DNA from: JBEKYD01 sp049509915
GTDB lineage: Bacteria; Acidobacteriota; Terriglobia; Bryobacterales; Bryobacteraceae
Direction of reading: 5' to 3'
NCBI GenBank assembly: GCA_049509915.1
Contig: JBEKZL010000145.1
Location: 1-20,570, forward strand
DNA length: 20,570 bases
The position numbers and the translations under genes were made by a program. Shown one piece after another: positions 6,784 through 14,519 of this stretch (within the stretch, counting starts at the first letter, position 1; every line of letters begins with the position of its first letter). A model generated the notes under the pieces. That model saw only the letters and a program-made list of their open reading frames with translations, had not been told where the DNA came from and made no database searches.

Positions 6784-8484
6784 ATGAACCTTCGAACTTT
6801 ATTTTGTTCCGTACTGGTCTGCTCCCTCGCCCCGGTTTCGGGTTGGGGTCAACTCGGAACGGCCGCCACCGCCGCTTCCCAGATCCCCCACTTCCGAAAA
6901 CAGGGAACGGCTACCCAACTCATCGTGGACGGAAAGCCGTTCCTGGCGCTGGCGGGAGAACTCGGCAACAACAGCGCCACCAGCCTCGAGTACATGCAAT
7001 CGGTATGGCCCAAGCTTATCGATTCCAGACTCAACAGCGTTTTAGCCGGCGTTTCCTGGGCCCAGATCGAACCCGCGGAAGGTAAGTTCGACTTCAGCGC
7101 TCTGGACGGTGTGATCCGGGGGGCGCGCAGCCGTAACCTGCGTTTGGTGCTTTTGTGGTTCGCAAGCTGGAAGAATGGTTTGTCGACCTATGCGCCCGAC
7201 TGGGTGAAGAAGGATTTCGAACGATTCCCGCGGGCCCAGTCCCCGGAGGGCAGGAGCATCGAACTGCTCAGCCCGTTTAGCGAGGCGAATCGCGATGCCG
7301 ACGCCCGGGCCTTCGCGGCCCTGATGCGCCACGTCAAGGCAGTGGATAGACAGCAGCACACCGTGATCATGATTCAGGTGGAGAACGAAATCGGAGTGCC
7401 GGGAGGTTCCCGCGACCGGGCCCCGCTGGCCGCCAAGGCTTACGCCGGGCTGGTCACTAAGGAGTTGATGGACTACCTCGAGCAGCACAAGGAGGCCCTG
7501 ATCCCGGAGTTGCGCCAGGTGTGGGACGCTGCCGGCCGCAAGATGTCCGGAACCTGGGAACAAGTCTTTGGCCAAGGGTTCGCCACGGATGAAATCTTCA
7601 TGGGCTGGTATTTCGCACGCTACGTCGGCAAGGTGGTGGAGGTGGGCAAAGCCGAATACCCGCTGCCAATGTATGTCAACGCTTGGGCGCCCGGGTTTCC
7701 GAAAGCAAACCAGCGTGGAAATGGACAGTGCGGCAGCCCCATGCCCGACCTGATCGACGTGTGGAGAGCTGGAGCGCCGCGAATCGATATGCTGTCGCCC
7801 GATATTTACGACTACGACTACGCGGAGACCTCCGCTCGGTACAGCCGGTCGGGCAACCCGCTGTTCATACCGGAGACCAGGGGATTGCCGCCCAATGGGC
7901 TGGAAGCCAGAGTGCTCTACGCATTCGGACGGCATGACGCCATCGGTTTCTCGCCGATGGGGATCGAAAGGCCGATGCATCCGGACATCGAACTGACCAG
8001 CGCCTACGACGTGATCGCCCAATTGGCGCCCCTGATTTCGGAGCACCAGGGCAACGGCACCATGTCCGCCGCGCTGCTGCGCTGGAACGATCCGCCGCAG
8101 AAAATCCAGGTTGGAGATTACACCCTGGAGGTCTCTTTCTTGAAACCGCGAGTTCTGCCCGGGTCGCCGGAACCGCTTCCACCCTTCCCTTCCGCAGTGG
8201 CCATTTTCATTGCCGCGGGGCACGACGAATACTACGCGGCGGGCAACGGAGTGAACGTCGTTTTTTCGCCAAACACGCCCGGTCCGCCGCTCGCCGGATT
8301 AGCCACGGTGGAAGAAGGCACGTTCGTGAACGGCCGCTGGGTTCCGGGGCGCAGGCTGGCCGGCGACGACACCGGCTCGCACAGCCTGGTGCTGCCGAGA
8401 CTCCATGCCGATAAGGAGCATCCCGCGTTGTTCGGACCTAGTCAGAAGGGCATCCATCGGGTGACGCTGTACCGCTACCGGTGA
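6784..8484 (+). CDS. GH35/DUF5597-type beta-galactosidase-like hydrolase, type A (copy A1)
   Basis: This 566-residue exported protein has a signal peptide MNLRTLFCSVLVCSLAPVSG cut near GWGQ. The (beta/alpha)8 barrel opens with GTATQLIVDGKPFLALAGE and continues with VLLWFASWKNG. VENEIG carries the presumed acid/base E202 and LFIPETRG the presumed nucleophile E364. The C-terminal beta domain includes NTPGPPLAGLATVEEGTF, then VNGRWVPGRRL, and ends VTLYRYR. These are the marks of the GH35-like proteins that carry a DUF5597 C-terminal domain; members act on beta-linked sugars, mostly beta-galactosides, but specificity in this branch is not well settled. The gene starts 19 bp after the GH36-like gene with only a weak ribosome-binding site, and ends 3 bp before the next paralog, so translational coupling is likely. 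The ATG at 6777 is out of frame. Confidence 0.85.
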   Translation: MNLRTLFCSVLVCSLAPVSGWGQLGTAATAASQIPHFRKQGTATQLIVDGKPFLALAGELGNNSATSLEYMQSVWPKLIDSRLNSVLAGVSWAQIEPAEGKFDFSALDGVIRGARSRNLRLVLLWFASWKNGLSTYAPDWVKKDFERFPRAQSPEGRSIELLSPFSEANRDADARAFAALMRHVKAVDRQQHTVIMIQVENEIGVPGGSRDRAPLAAKAYAGLVTKELMDYLEQHKEALIPELRQVWDAAGRKMSGTWEQVFGQGFATDEIFMGWYFARYVGKVVEVGKAEYPLPMYVNAWAPGFPKANQRGNGQCGSPMPDLIDVWRAGAPRIDMLSPDIYDYDYAETSARYSRSGNPLFIPETRGLPPNGLEARVLYAFGRHDAIGFSPMGIERPMHPDIELTSAYDVIAQLAPLISEHQGNGTMSAALLRWNDPPQKIQVGDYTLEVSFLKPRVLPGSPEPLPPFPSAVAIFIAAGHDEYYAAGNGVNVVFSPNTPGPPLAGLATVEEGTFVNGRWVPGRRLAGDDTGSHSLVLPRLHADKEHPALFGPSQKGIHRVTLYRYR

Positions 8485-8487
8485 CAT

Positions 8488-10146
8488 ATGAAGCTGAAGA
8501 TCTCCCATTTCCTGGCACCGCTATTCGCCTCCATCGCCCTGGCAGCCTCCCCGCAGATACAAGAGAAGCCGATTCCCCGGCTGGTGAAGAAAGATGGGCG
8601 CTACGCGTTGTTTGTGGATGGCGCGCCGTACTTTATCCTGGGCGCGCAGGTGAACAACTCCAGCGCCTGGCCTGCGATGCTTCCCAACGTGTGGGCGGCG
8701 ATGAAGTTCCTCCACGCCAACACCGTCGAGATCCCGGTCTACTGGGAGCAGTTCGAACCCCAACCGGGCCAGTTCGATTACAGCGTGGTCGACACCCTCC
8801 TGAGCCAGGCCCGATCCCATCATATCCGCCTGGTGCTGCTCTGGTTCGGCACCTGGAAGAACGGCAACCCGCACTATATGCCGGGCTGGATGAAATTCGC
8901 CCCCGAACGCTATCCGTATGTGGTCGACAGCAACGGCCGCCCGCTGGATTCGCCTTCACCCTTCGCCGCCGCCTCTCTCGACGCGGACGCCAAGGCCTTC
9001 ACCGCCCTGATGCGCCACCTCAAAGCGACCGACCCGCAGCGCACCGTGCTGATGGTACAGGTGGAAAATGAACCCGGCACCGGGAGCAATTTGCGCGATC
9101 ATTCACCACAAGCGCAGAAGCTCTTCGAAGGCCCGGTTCCGGCCGATGTCCTCAAAGCCATGCACGTGCCGCGCACTCCTCCGGACGCGAACTGGCAGAA
9201 GGTCTTTGGTCCCGACGCCGAGGTCTGCTTCCACAACTGGGCCGTGGCAACGTATATCGGGAAGGTGGCCGCCGCAGGCAAGGCCGTCTACCCGCTCCCG
9301 CTCTACGTCAACGCGGCACCGGGAACCCACCGCTGCGCCGTGCCGCGGGATCCCAACCAGCCGGGTACGCCGGGCAGTTACGAAAGCGGTGCTCCCAGCG
9401 ACAACGTGATACCGATCTGGAAAGCCGTCGCGTCCGCAGTCGACATGATTTCGCCTGACAACTATGCCCCGGACGCCGCCGGCTATCTCAAAACGCTCGA
9501 TATCTATCACCGGGACGATAACGCGTTGTACATCCCCGAGACCGGTGGCAGTCCTCGCTTCTTCTTCTTCGCCCTAGGCCGTCAGACCATCGGATTTTCG
9601 CCATTTGGTATGGACTTCACCAGAATCAAGACGATTCCGGATGCCGCCAGGCCGAGGGACGAGTTGCTTCCCCCATGGGCGCGTACCGGGACGAGAGAGT
9701 TCGTGGCCCCGTTCGCCCCGGTCTACAGTTTGATCGCTCCAATGGCTCGGGATGTCGCCCGCCTGAGTTTCGATGGCAAGCTCCAGGCGGTTGCCGAAGA
9801 GCAGGGCAAGCTTACGCAAATTCTCACCTTCGGACCTTGGGACGCCACTGTATCGTATGGCGTTTGGGCGCGGTACGGCCGCCCGGCGGGCAATCCACAG
9901 CCCATGGGAGGCGCCCTGGTTGCCCAGCTCACAGATAACCAGTTTCTCGTGGCTGGATTCTATTGCCGCGTCGATTTTCGTCCCACCGCGCCGGATAAGC
10001 GCCGCCAGTTTCTCCGTGTCGAGGAGGGGACCTACGAGAACGGCGTCTTTCAGTTCCTTCGAGTCTTGAATGGCGATCAGACCGACGGAGGAATGGATTT
10101 CAGCTCCGAGCCGCTGGTTCTCCGCGTCTCCGTTGCGAGCTATTAA
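8488..10146 (+). CDS. GH35/DUF5597-type hydrolase, type B (copy B1)
   Basis: This 552-residue protein has the signal peptide MKLKISHFLAPLFASIALAA. It belongs to a second sequence type: the mature protein opens with KPIPRLVKKDGRYALFVDG in place of the type A GTATQLIVDGKPF, and ends LVLRVSVASY instead of LYRYR. The shared core is clear: EIPVYWEQFEPQPGQFDY, VLLWFGTWKNG, VENEPG with acid/base E195, YIPETGG with nucleophile E351, and the C-terminal VEEGTYENG. It therefore uses the same barrel and catalytic pair as its neighbours, but the altered N-terminal strand and loops suggest a different sugar or linkage. The start lies 3 bp after the stop of copy A1, so the two are almost certainly translated together. 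It is the last intact gene of this plus-strand run, and decayed sequence follows. Confidence 0.83.
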   Translation: MKLKISHFLAPLFASIALAASPQIQEKPIPRLVKKDGRYALFVDGAPYFILGAQVNNSSAWPAMLPNVWAAMKFLHANTVEIPVYWEQFEPQPGQFDYSVVDTLLSQARSHHIRLVLLWFGTWKNGNPHYMPGWMKFAPERYPYVVDSNGRPLDSPSPFAAASLDADAKAFTALMRHLKATDPQRTVLMVQVENEPGTGSNLRDHSPQAQKLFEGPVPADVLKAMHVPRTPPDANWQKVFGPDAEVCFHNWAVATYIGKVAAAGKAVYPLPLYVNAAPGTHRCAVPRDPNQPGTPGSYESGAPSDNVIPIWKAVASAVDMISPDNYAPDAAGYLKTLDIYHRDDNALYIPETGGSPRFFFFALGRQTIGFSPFGMDFTRIKTIPDAARPRDELLPPWARTGTREFVAPFAPVYSLIAPMARDVARLSFDGKLQAVAEEQGKLTQILTFGPWDATVSYGVWARYGRPAGNPQPMGGALVAQLTDNQFLVAGFYCRVDFRPTAPDKRRQFLRVEEGTYENGVFQFLRVLNGDQTDGGMDFSSEPLVLRVSVASY

Positions 10147-10168
10147 CTGACGCACCGTATTTGTTATT

Positions 10169-10182
10169 AGCGAGTAATCGCT
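10169..10182. other. Small inverted repeat after copy B1
   Basis: AGCGA (10169-10173) and TCGCT (10178-10182) pair around GTAA, 22 bp after the B1 stop codon. It is a short hairpin with no T-run, so a terminator role is only a possibility. The remaining sequence from 10147 to about 10228 shows nothing else. Confidence 0.25.
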
Positions 10183-10227
10183 CTCTCGGCCGATGTCAAG
10201 GTGCAAAAGACGATTAGTGTGAATAAC

Positions 10228-10600
10228 GCTGGCATGTAGCAGGGCCGCCAGGAAGCTACTAACAGGATCGATTACCATCGCGGCATGTATCGCGACCCTG
10301 GCCTGCGCGCAACCCTAGACCCCGCAGCCTGGATCTTACCCGGAATAAGGATCGCGACCTGATGTGCCCGGTCAATAGCTTTGGCACAGTGGACCTTTAC
10401 ATAACCGCCAATCACGGCACCGACAACGCCAACTCTTGATCGCGGGCGGAGAGAAAGGCAATGTCTTGCCGGACTACATCGCCAACATCGAGGGCAACCC
10501 GGATGGGAAGTGGATCGACGTTTCCGTAGAGCGAGATGGCACGTTTACGGTCACCAATACGCGCAACAACTTCACCAAGACCTATAATCCGCGGAGGTAG
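10228..10600 (+). pseudogene. Wrecked metallo-beta-lactamase-fold hydrolase gene
   Basis: Three coding scraps lie in order on the plus strand. First, a leader-like stretch ends at 10318 (LLTGSITIAACIATLACAQP, stop). Second, 10329-10439 in another frame reads DLTRNKDRDLMCPVNSFG, then TVDLYITANHGTDNANS, stop. Third, 10436-10600 in yet another frame reads AGGEKGNVLPDYIANIEGN, then PDGKWIDVSVERDGTFTV, ending near the TAG at 10598. The 'VDLY.T.HHG.DNANS' and 'PDGKWI.VS...DGTFTV.N.RN' texts are hallmarks of secreted MBL-fold (ComEC/Rec2-like) hydrolases of Acidobacteriota. The usual 'HHG' is 'NHG' here. Most of the metal-binding domain and the stretch between the second and third scraps are gone. 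It cannot make a functional enzyme. Confidence 0.7.
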
Positions 10601-10601
10601 A

Positions 10602-10618
10602 CTCCGACCGGTCCGGAG
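10602..10618. terminator. Possible bidirectional hairpin between converging units
   Basis: CTCCG (10602-10606) and CGGAG (10614-10618) pair across a 7-base loop, between the end of the MBL remnant and the 3' end of the minus-strand GH35 gene. The stem is short and lacks a T-run. Confidence 0.22.
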
Positions 10619-10642
10619 CGCTGCGGAAGACGAGCGCCGGGC

Positions 10643-12454
10643 TTATCGATACCGGTACAACTTCACGCGCTGGACGGCGTGTTCGCCGAACGCAAGGCGC
10701 ACGACGCTGCCGGACTGTCCCACGGGGGGCTCGGATGAAAAATTGGAATCGTCGCCACCGAGGAAATGCGTCGCCACCCATTTGCCGTTGTTGTCAAACC
10801 GGCCCGCTTCCTGCGAGGCCAGACCGGCAATCGGCGGCCCCGGCGTGTCCGGCGTGAAAGTGAGCAGCAGATTATTGCCCGCGAGCAGGTACTCGTCCGG
10901 TCCGGTCGCCATGAACAGACCGAAGCCCAGGATGTCGGGAACGGGAGCCTGCGCGCCGCGCCCGTGTGGCAACTCCACGTTCAAAATGTAATTTCCCAAT
11001 TTCACGGTTTCGTTCGGTCTCTGCTTGTCCAAGGCCACTCCCGCAATCGTGCCGCTGCTCTGGTGCTCCAGGATCTGAGATGCGATTTGGGAAAGCGTCA
11101 GGAACGCCTGTGAAAGCGCCTTCGCTTCGTATTCGGGCGGCATCGGCGGAAGCGGCTTGGTCGAGCCCGGCCCGCCAAACCCCATCAGCCGCGCCGGCGA
11201 ATCCATGCCCGGCGGAGTCACCGCCGCTGGCAAATTGATGCCCGTTTTTGTGAACCAATCGAGCAAGCCGTCGTTACCCATCCCGGAATAACCGATCGCG
11301 CGCTGCTGGCCGATGGCATAGAAGGCGTGCGCGGCGCCCATTTCGCCGTCCTCCGCTTCGACGGTGAAAAACGGCTTGCCGGAGCGGGTGTACCGTGCGG
11401 TCAACTCCACTATGTGATCCGCGGCGCCCTTGCGCCCCATGTAAGCATCGGGGCAGTACATGTCCACCAGCGGAGCGCCCACTTTCCATATGTCGTGTAC
11501 GTGGTCGAACGCCTCGCCACGCGGACCTTTTCCCCAGCCTTCCGTCCCCCACTGATTCACGAACATAGGGACCGGGTATTCCTTCTTGCCGGCCTCGGCG
11601 ACGCGATTGATATAGCGCGCATAGCACCAAGCCATGAAGATCTCGTCCGCCTGCGGATTCTTGCCGAAAACCTCTTCCCACGTCCCGGAGGTTCTGAAGC
11701 CGGCCCCTTCCCAGACTTTGCGGAGATCCGGATGTAGCTCATCCTTGCGTTTCTGCAGGTAGCCCATGAGTTCCGACGGCACGGGCTCCGCAAATGTTTT
11801 GTCTGCCAGCGGAGAGCGGTCCCGCGAGTCGCCGAAGATGCCGATTTCATTCTCCACTTGAACCAGGATCACACGGTGCGACCGGTCCACTTCGCGGATA
11901 TGGCGCATCATCGCCGCAAACGCGCGGGCATCCGCCTCCCAGTTGTTCTCGCTGAACGCGGAGAGGGCTTCGGCGGTCTTTAACACGGCGGTTTTGGCGT
12001 CTGTGACTTGTGCGCGCGGGAAGCGATCCTGGTCGGCCTTCACCCAGGCGGGCGCGAAGCCGGAAACACCGTTTTTCCAGCTCCCGAACCAGACCAGGCA
12101 GATGCGTTGACCGATCTGCCTGGCGTCCTCGATTGCCGCATCCAGGATCTTGAAGTCGTACTTGCCCTTTTCGGGTTCGATCCAGTTCCACCCCACGGCA
12201 ATCGCGCCGGTGTTCTGGTGCGTCTCGGCCATCGCTTTCATCATGTAAGGCAGGTACACGAGGTTGGAAGGCGCGCTGGTTGGCGGTTCCGCGCCAAGAA
12301 CGAGAAAAGGTTTGCCGTCGACGATCAACTGAGTGGCCAGGCCGCGCTTCTCCAGATGGGGAACGGCCGGATCCGCGGGCCTGGTTTGCGCATATGCTGC
12401 GGAGATTGCCAAGGCGCAGACCACGGCGCCGCCGGCTCGAATCGAAAGTATCAT
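10643..12454 (-). CDS. GH35/DUF5597-type hydrolase, type A, minus strand (copy A4)
   Basis: This 603-residue protein is the longest of the six. The start at 12454 has AGGAG (minus strand 12466-12462) 7 bases before the ATG and gives a clean signal peptide (MILSIRAGGAVVCALAISAA, cut after YAQ). The longer frame starting at 12508 adds 18 residues that spoil it. Type A marks are present: GLATQLIVDGKPFLVLGAE, CLVWFGSWKNG, VENEIG with E203, a C-terminal DTPGPPIAGLA, and the ending VKLYRYR. The nucleophile segment reads FFTVEAEDG (E366), so the usual P before the Glu is V and extra acids follow it. A Pro/Gly-rich insertion (PPGMDSPARLMGFGGPGS, then KPLPPMPPEY) precedes the C-terminal domain. It is transcribed opposite to all other copies, apparently from its own promoter near 12585, and so may be regulated separately. 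Confidence 0.85.
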   Translation of the reverse strand: MILSIRAGGAVVCALAISAAYAQTRPADPAVPHLEKRGLATQLIVDGKPFLVLGAEPPTSAPSNLVYLPYMMKAMAETHQNTGAIAVGWNWIEPEKGKYDFKILDAAIEDARQIGQRICLVWFGSWKNGVSGFAPAWVKADQDRFPRAQVTDAKTAVLKTAEALSAFSENNWEADARAFAAMMRHIREVDRSHRVILVQVENEIGIFGDSRDRSPLADKTFAEPVPSELMGYLQKRKDELHPDLRKVWEGAGFRTSGTWEEVFGKNPQADEIFMAWCYARYINRVAEAGKKEYPVPMFVNQWGTEGWGKGPRGEAFDHVHDIWKVGAPLVDMYCPDAYMGRKGAADHIVELTARYTRSGKPFFTVEAEDGEMGAAHAFYAIGQQRAIGYSGMGNDGLLDWFTKTGINLPAAVTPPGMDSPARLMGFGGPGSTKPLPPMPPEYEAKALSQAFLTLSQIASQILEHQSSGTIAGVALDKQRPNETVKLGNYILNVELPHGRGAQAPVPDILGFGLFMATGPDEYLLAGNNLLLTFTPDTPGPPIAGLASQEAGRFDNNGKWVATHFLGGDDSNFSSEPPVGQSGSVVRLAFGEHAVQRVKLYRYR

Positions 12455-12584
12455 GAGGTTGCTCCTCTTGCCATCCCGGCTGGGGCATAACGCCCGCCGA
12501 AACGTCACGGAAGCCAGGCGGGCCGTAACGCCGAACGAACTGACTCGGCCAGGATTTCGATTTCACCATCCGGGCCCGGTGTCG

Positions 12585-12590
12585 ATTATA
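12585..12590 (-). promoter_or_regulatory. Candidate -10 box for the minus-strand GH35 gene
   Basis: Read on the minus strand this is a perfect TATAAT, predicting a transcript start near 12578 and a leader of about 124 bases before the ATG at 12454. The place for the -35 box (around 12607-12613) lacks a TTGACA match and is occupied by the inverted repeat described next, which suggests an activator- or repressor-dependent promoter. Confidence 0.45.
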
Positions 12591-12591
12591 C

Positions 12592-12612
12592 GTCCAACCG
12601 CTTCTCTTGGAC
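12592..12612. promoter_or_regulatory. Operator-like inverted repeat
   Basis: Perfect 6-base arms GTCCAA (12592-12597) and TTGGAC (12607-12612) flank a 9-base spacer. It abuts the TATAAT on the minus strand and covers its -35 position, a classic spot for a regulator to act. The sequence CAAGAGAAGCGG inside it (minus strand, 12609-12598) recurs at 380-391 before the GH106-like gene. The octamer GCTTCTCT (12600-12607) is repeated directly at 12615-12622. No regulator gene is in the window. Confidence 0.4.
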
Positions 12613-12740
12613 CTGCTTCTCTCATTTCCCCAATCCCGAACGACACCGGCTGCCAATTCGGTAATATCCGCCGACATCGGAATCAAGAAGGCGGGGCCTG
12701 GAAGAATACGACAAACAGCTCTGATGGTGTCGGTTGGGTG

Positions 12741-12746
12741 TACAAT
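12741..12746 (+). promoter_or_regulatory. Weak candidate -10 box for the second plus-strand run
   Basis: TACAAT lies 53 bases before the ATG at 12800, in the 345-bp gap between divergent genes. No convincing -35 box is seen at normal spacing. AGGAG at 12787-12791, 8 bases before the ATG, is a good ribosome-binding site. Nothing else is visible in the rest of this gap. Confidence 0.3.
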
Positions 12747-12799
12747 ACTTCTGCGTCAGGAAGCCACAAAGGAAATAAAACAACACAGGAGTACGAAAG

Positions 12800-14494
12800 A
12801 TGAGAATGACTTCCGCTGTTCTGGCCGCTTTCGTGTCCACACTCGTCATCGGTACCCTTTACGCCCAGGTCGCGGAGCGTCCGATTCCCCGTCTGGTGCA
12901 AAAGGACGGACGCTTCGCTCTGTTTGTGGACGATGCTCCATTCTTGATCCTGGGTATAGAGGATCAGGACCTGGGCCTGGAGAATACCTGGCCTTCGCAT
13001 CCAAAAGATTGGGCTAGCATGGAGTACCTGCATGCCAACACGATCGAAATACCGATCTACTGGGATCAGATTGAAAAGCAGCCCGGGCAGTTCGACTTTT
13101 CCTCCATCGACAGGCTCCTGACCGAAGCTCGCCAGCATAATGTTCGTCTCATACTGCTCTGGTTCGCCACGTGGAAGAACGGCAGCCAGCACTATATGCC
13201 CGGATGGATGTTATTAGACCCCGTCCGCTATTTCCATGCGGTCGACAGGGACGGGCAGGCAGTGGACTCGCCTTCACCGTTCTCGACCGCGTCGCTCGAA
13301 GGAGACAAGAAGGCATTCGCCGCTGTCATGGGACACCTTAAGCAAGCCGACCAGCAGCGCACCGTAATCATGGTTCAGGTCGAAAATGAAACCGGCAACT
13401 GGAAGAGCGTCCGCGATTTCTCTCCTGCCGCGCAGAAGGTCTTCGAGGCTCCGGTGCCGCCTGCGATCCTCAAGGCCATGCATGTAAAGACCGCTTCTTC
13501 ATCCCTGAACTGGCAGCAAGCCTTTGGTCCCAACGCGGACGAGTACTTCAACGCCTGGGCGGTAGCGAGATATGTAGACCAGGTCGCAGCCGCGGGAAAG
13601 GCGGTTTATCCCCTCCCCATGGACGTCAACGCCGCTTTGCGCAACCCCTTCAACCCAGGGCCTCCCGGCGAGCCGGGAGCTCCCGGCGCCTACGAGAGCG
13701 GCGGCCCCACCGACAATGTGATCCCCATCTGGAAGGCCGCGGCGCCGGCCATCGATATTCTGGCGCCCGACGATTACCAGGGCGACCCCGCCGCGTATCT
13801 GAAGGTTCTGGAACTCTATCGCCGCGACGACAATCCCCTATTCCTGCCTGAGAGCGGTTGTTTCCAGTGTGATTCGGCCAGTGGCGACTTTACTCGCTAT
13901 TTCTTCACCATGCTCGGTCTTCAGGCGATAGGAGACTCCGAATCCGGGAATGAACCGGTGCCTTATTTGGCGAGGAATTTCGTGTTGGTCGGCCCGATGC
14001 AGCGGGAGATCGCCCGCCTCAATTTCGAAGGGAAGCTCAAGGCCGTGGCGGAACCGCTGCACTTCAAGGGCTCAGACCAGGGCGACCCCAGGCAGACGCT
14101 GCCGTTCGGATCCTGGAACGCGGTGGTGACGTACGGAACGGGCCTCTACGGTCCCCCCACAGGCGCAAATCCCACGCCGCAGGGGCGCGCTCTGGTTGCC
14201 CAACTCAGTGACAACCAGTTTCTGGTGGCCGGGTACTTTTGCACGGTCGACTTCTTTCCGGCCGGCACCGCGCAGCAACGCGCGTCCCAGCATATCGTAC
14301 AGGGAACCGGCCAGATTCCCTCCGCCCTCATCGACGGTAAATGGCAGCACCGGCAGTTCCTGCGCGTCGAACAGGGGATTTACGACAAGGGCGTCTTCAA
14401 GCTCCTCGGCAGCCAGAACGGAGATGCGACGGACTATGGCCTCCGCTTTGGCGAGGAACCCGTGGTGCTGCGCGTCACGCTTGCCACCTATTAG
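12800..14494 (+). CDS. GH35/DUF5597-type hydrolase, type B (copy B2)
   Basis: This 564-residue protein has the signal peptide MRMTSAVLAAFVSTLVIGTL, cut after YAQ. It is the sister of copy B1: RPIPRLVQKDGRFALFVDD at the N-terminus, EIPIYWDQIEKQPGQFDF, LLWFATWKNG, VENETG with acid/base E197, LFLPESGC with nucleophile E351, and the ending VVLRVTLATY. Two features set it apart. A CxxC (SGCFQCDS) follows directly on the nucleophile, close to the active site. A short collagen-like run, PGPPGEPGAPGAYESGGP, sits in the loop that in other copies reads 'PG.YPSGGP'. It also carries an extra stretch near residues 490-515 (IVQGTGQIPSALIDGK) missing from B1. It leads the second plus-strand run and copy A2 follows after 25 bp. 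Confidence 0.84.
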   Translation: MRMTSAVLAAFVSTLVIGTLYAQVAERPIPRLVQKDGRFALFVDDAPFLILGIEDQDLGLENTWPSHPKDWASMEYLHANTIEIPIYWDQIEKQPGQFDFSSIDRLLTEARQHNVRLILLWFATWKNGSQHYMPGWMLLDPVRYFHAVDRDGQAVDSPSPFSTASLEGDKKAFAAVMGHLKQADQQRTVIMVQVENETGNWKSVRDFSPAAQKVFEAPVPPAILKAMHVKTASSSLNWQQAFGPNADEYFNAWAVARYVDQVAAAGKAVYPLPMDVNAALRNPFNPGPPGEPGAPGAYESGGPTDNVIPIWKAAAPAIDILAPDDYQGDPAAYLKVLELYRRDDNPLFLPESGCFQCDSASGDFTRYFFTMLGLQAIGDSESGNEPVPYLARNFVLVGPMQREIARLNFEGKLKAVAEPLHFKGSDQGDPRQTLPFGSWNAVVTYGTGLYGPPTGANPTPQGRALVAQLSDNQFLVAGYFCTVDFFPAGTAQQRASQHIVQGTGQIPSALIDGKWQHRQFLRVEQGIYDKGVFKLLGSQNGDATDYGLRFGEEPVVLRVTLATY

Positions 14495-14519
14495 TGGCCG
14501 ATATGATTGGGAGGCAATT

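Noticed and set aside
7042..8223. 393-codon minus-strand frame opposite copy A1
   Set aside because: Shadow frame; the plus strand encodes the catalytic motifs and is conserved among six paralogs.
8559..8570. Further near-match (11 of 12) to CAAGAGAAGCGG
   Set aside because: It lies inside the coding start of copy B1 and is explained by its codons (QEKP); no promoter is seen nearby.
10536..10991. 151-codon plus-strand frame overlapping the MBL remnant and the end of copy A4
   Set aside because: It crosses two features in the wrong frame, and its text matches neither.
12455..12508. Longer start for the minus-strand GH35 gene
   Set aside because: The extra residues (MTFRRALCPSRDGKRSNL) are not leader-like, and AGGAG sits just before ATG 12454.
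13648..13695. Collagen-like repeat in copy B2 as a separate repeat element
   Set aside because: Only about three Gly-X-Y triplets (GPPGEPGAPG), in a loop that is naturally Pro/Gly-rich in the other copies.
14196..14519. Long open frame before the start of copy A2 that would extend it by 108 residues
   Set aside because: It lies over the 3' end of copy B2 in another frame, and a good ribosome-binding site plus signal peptide mark ATG 14520.
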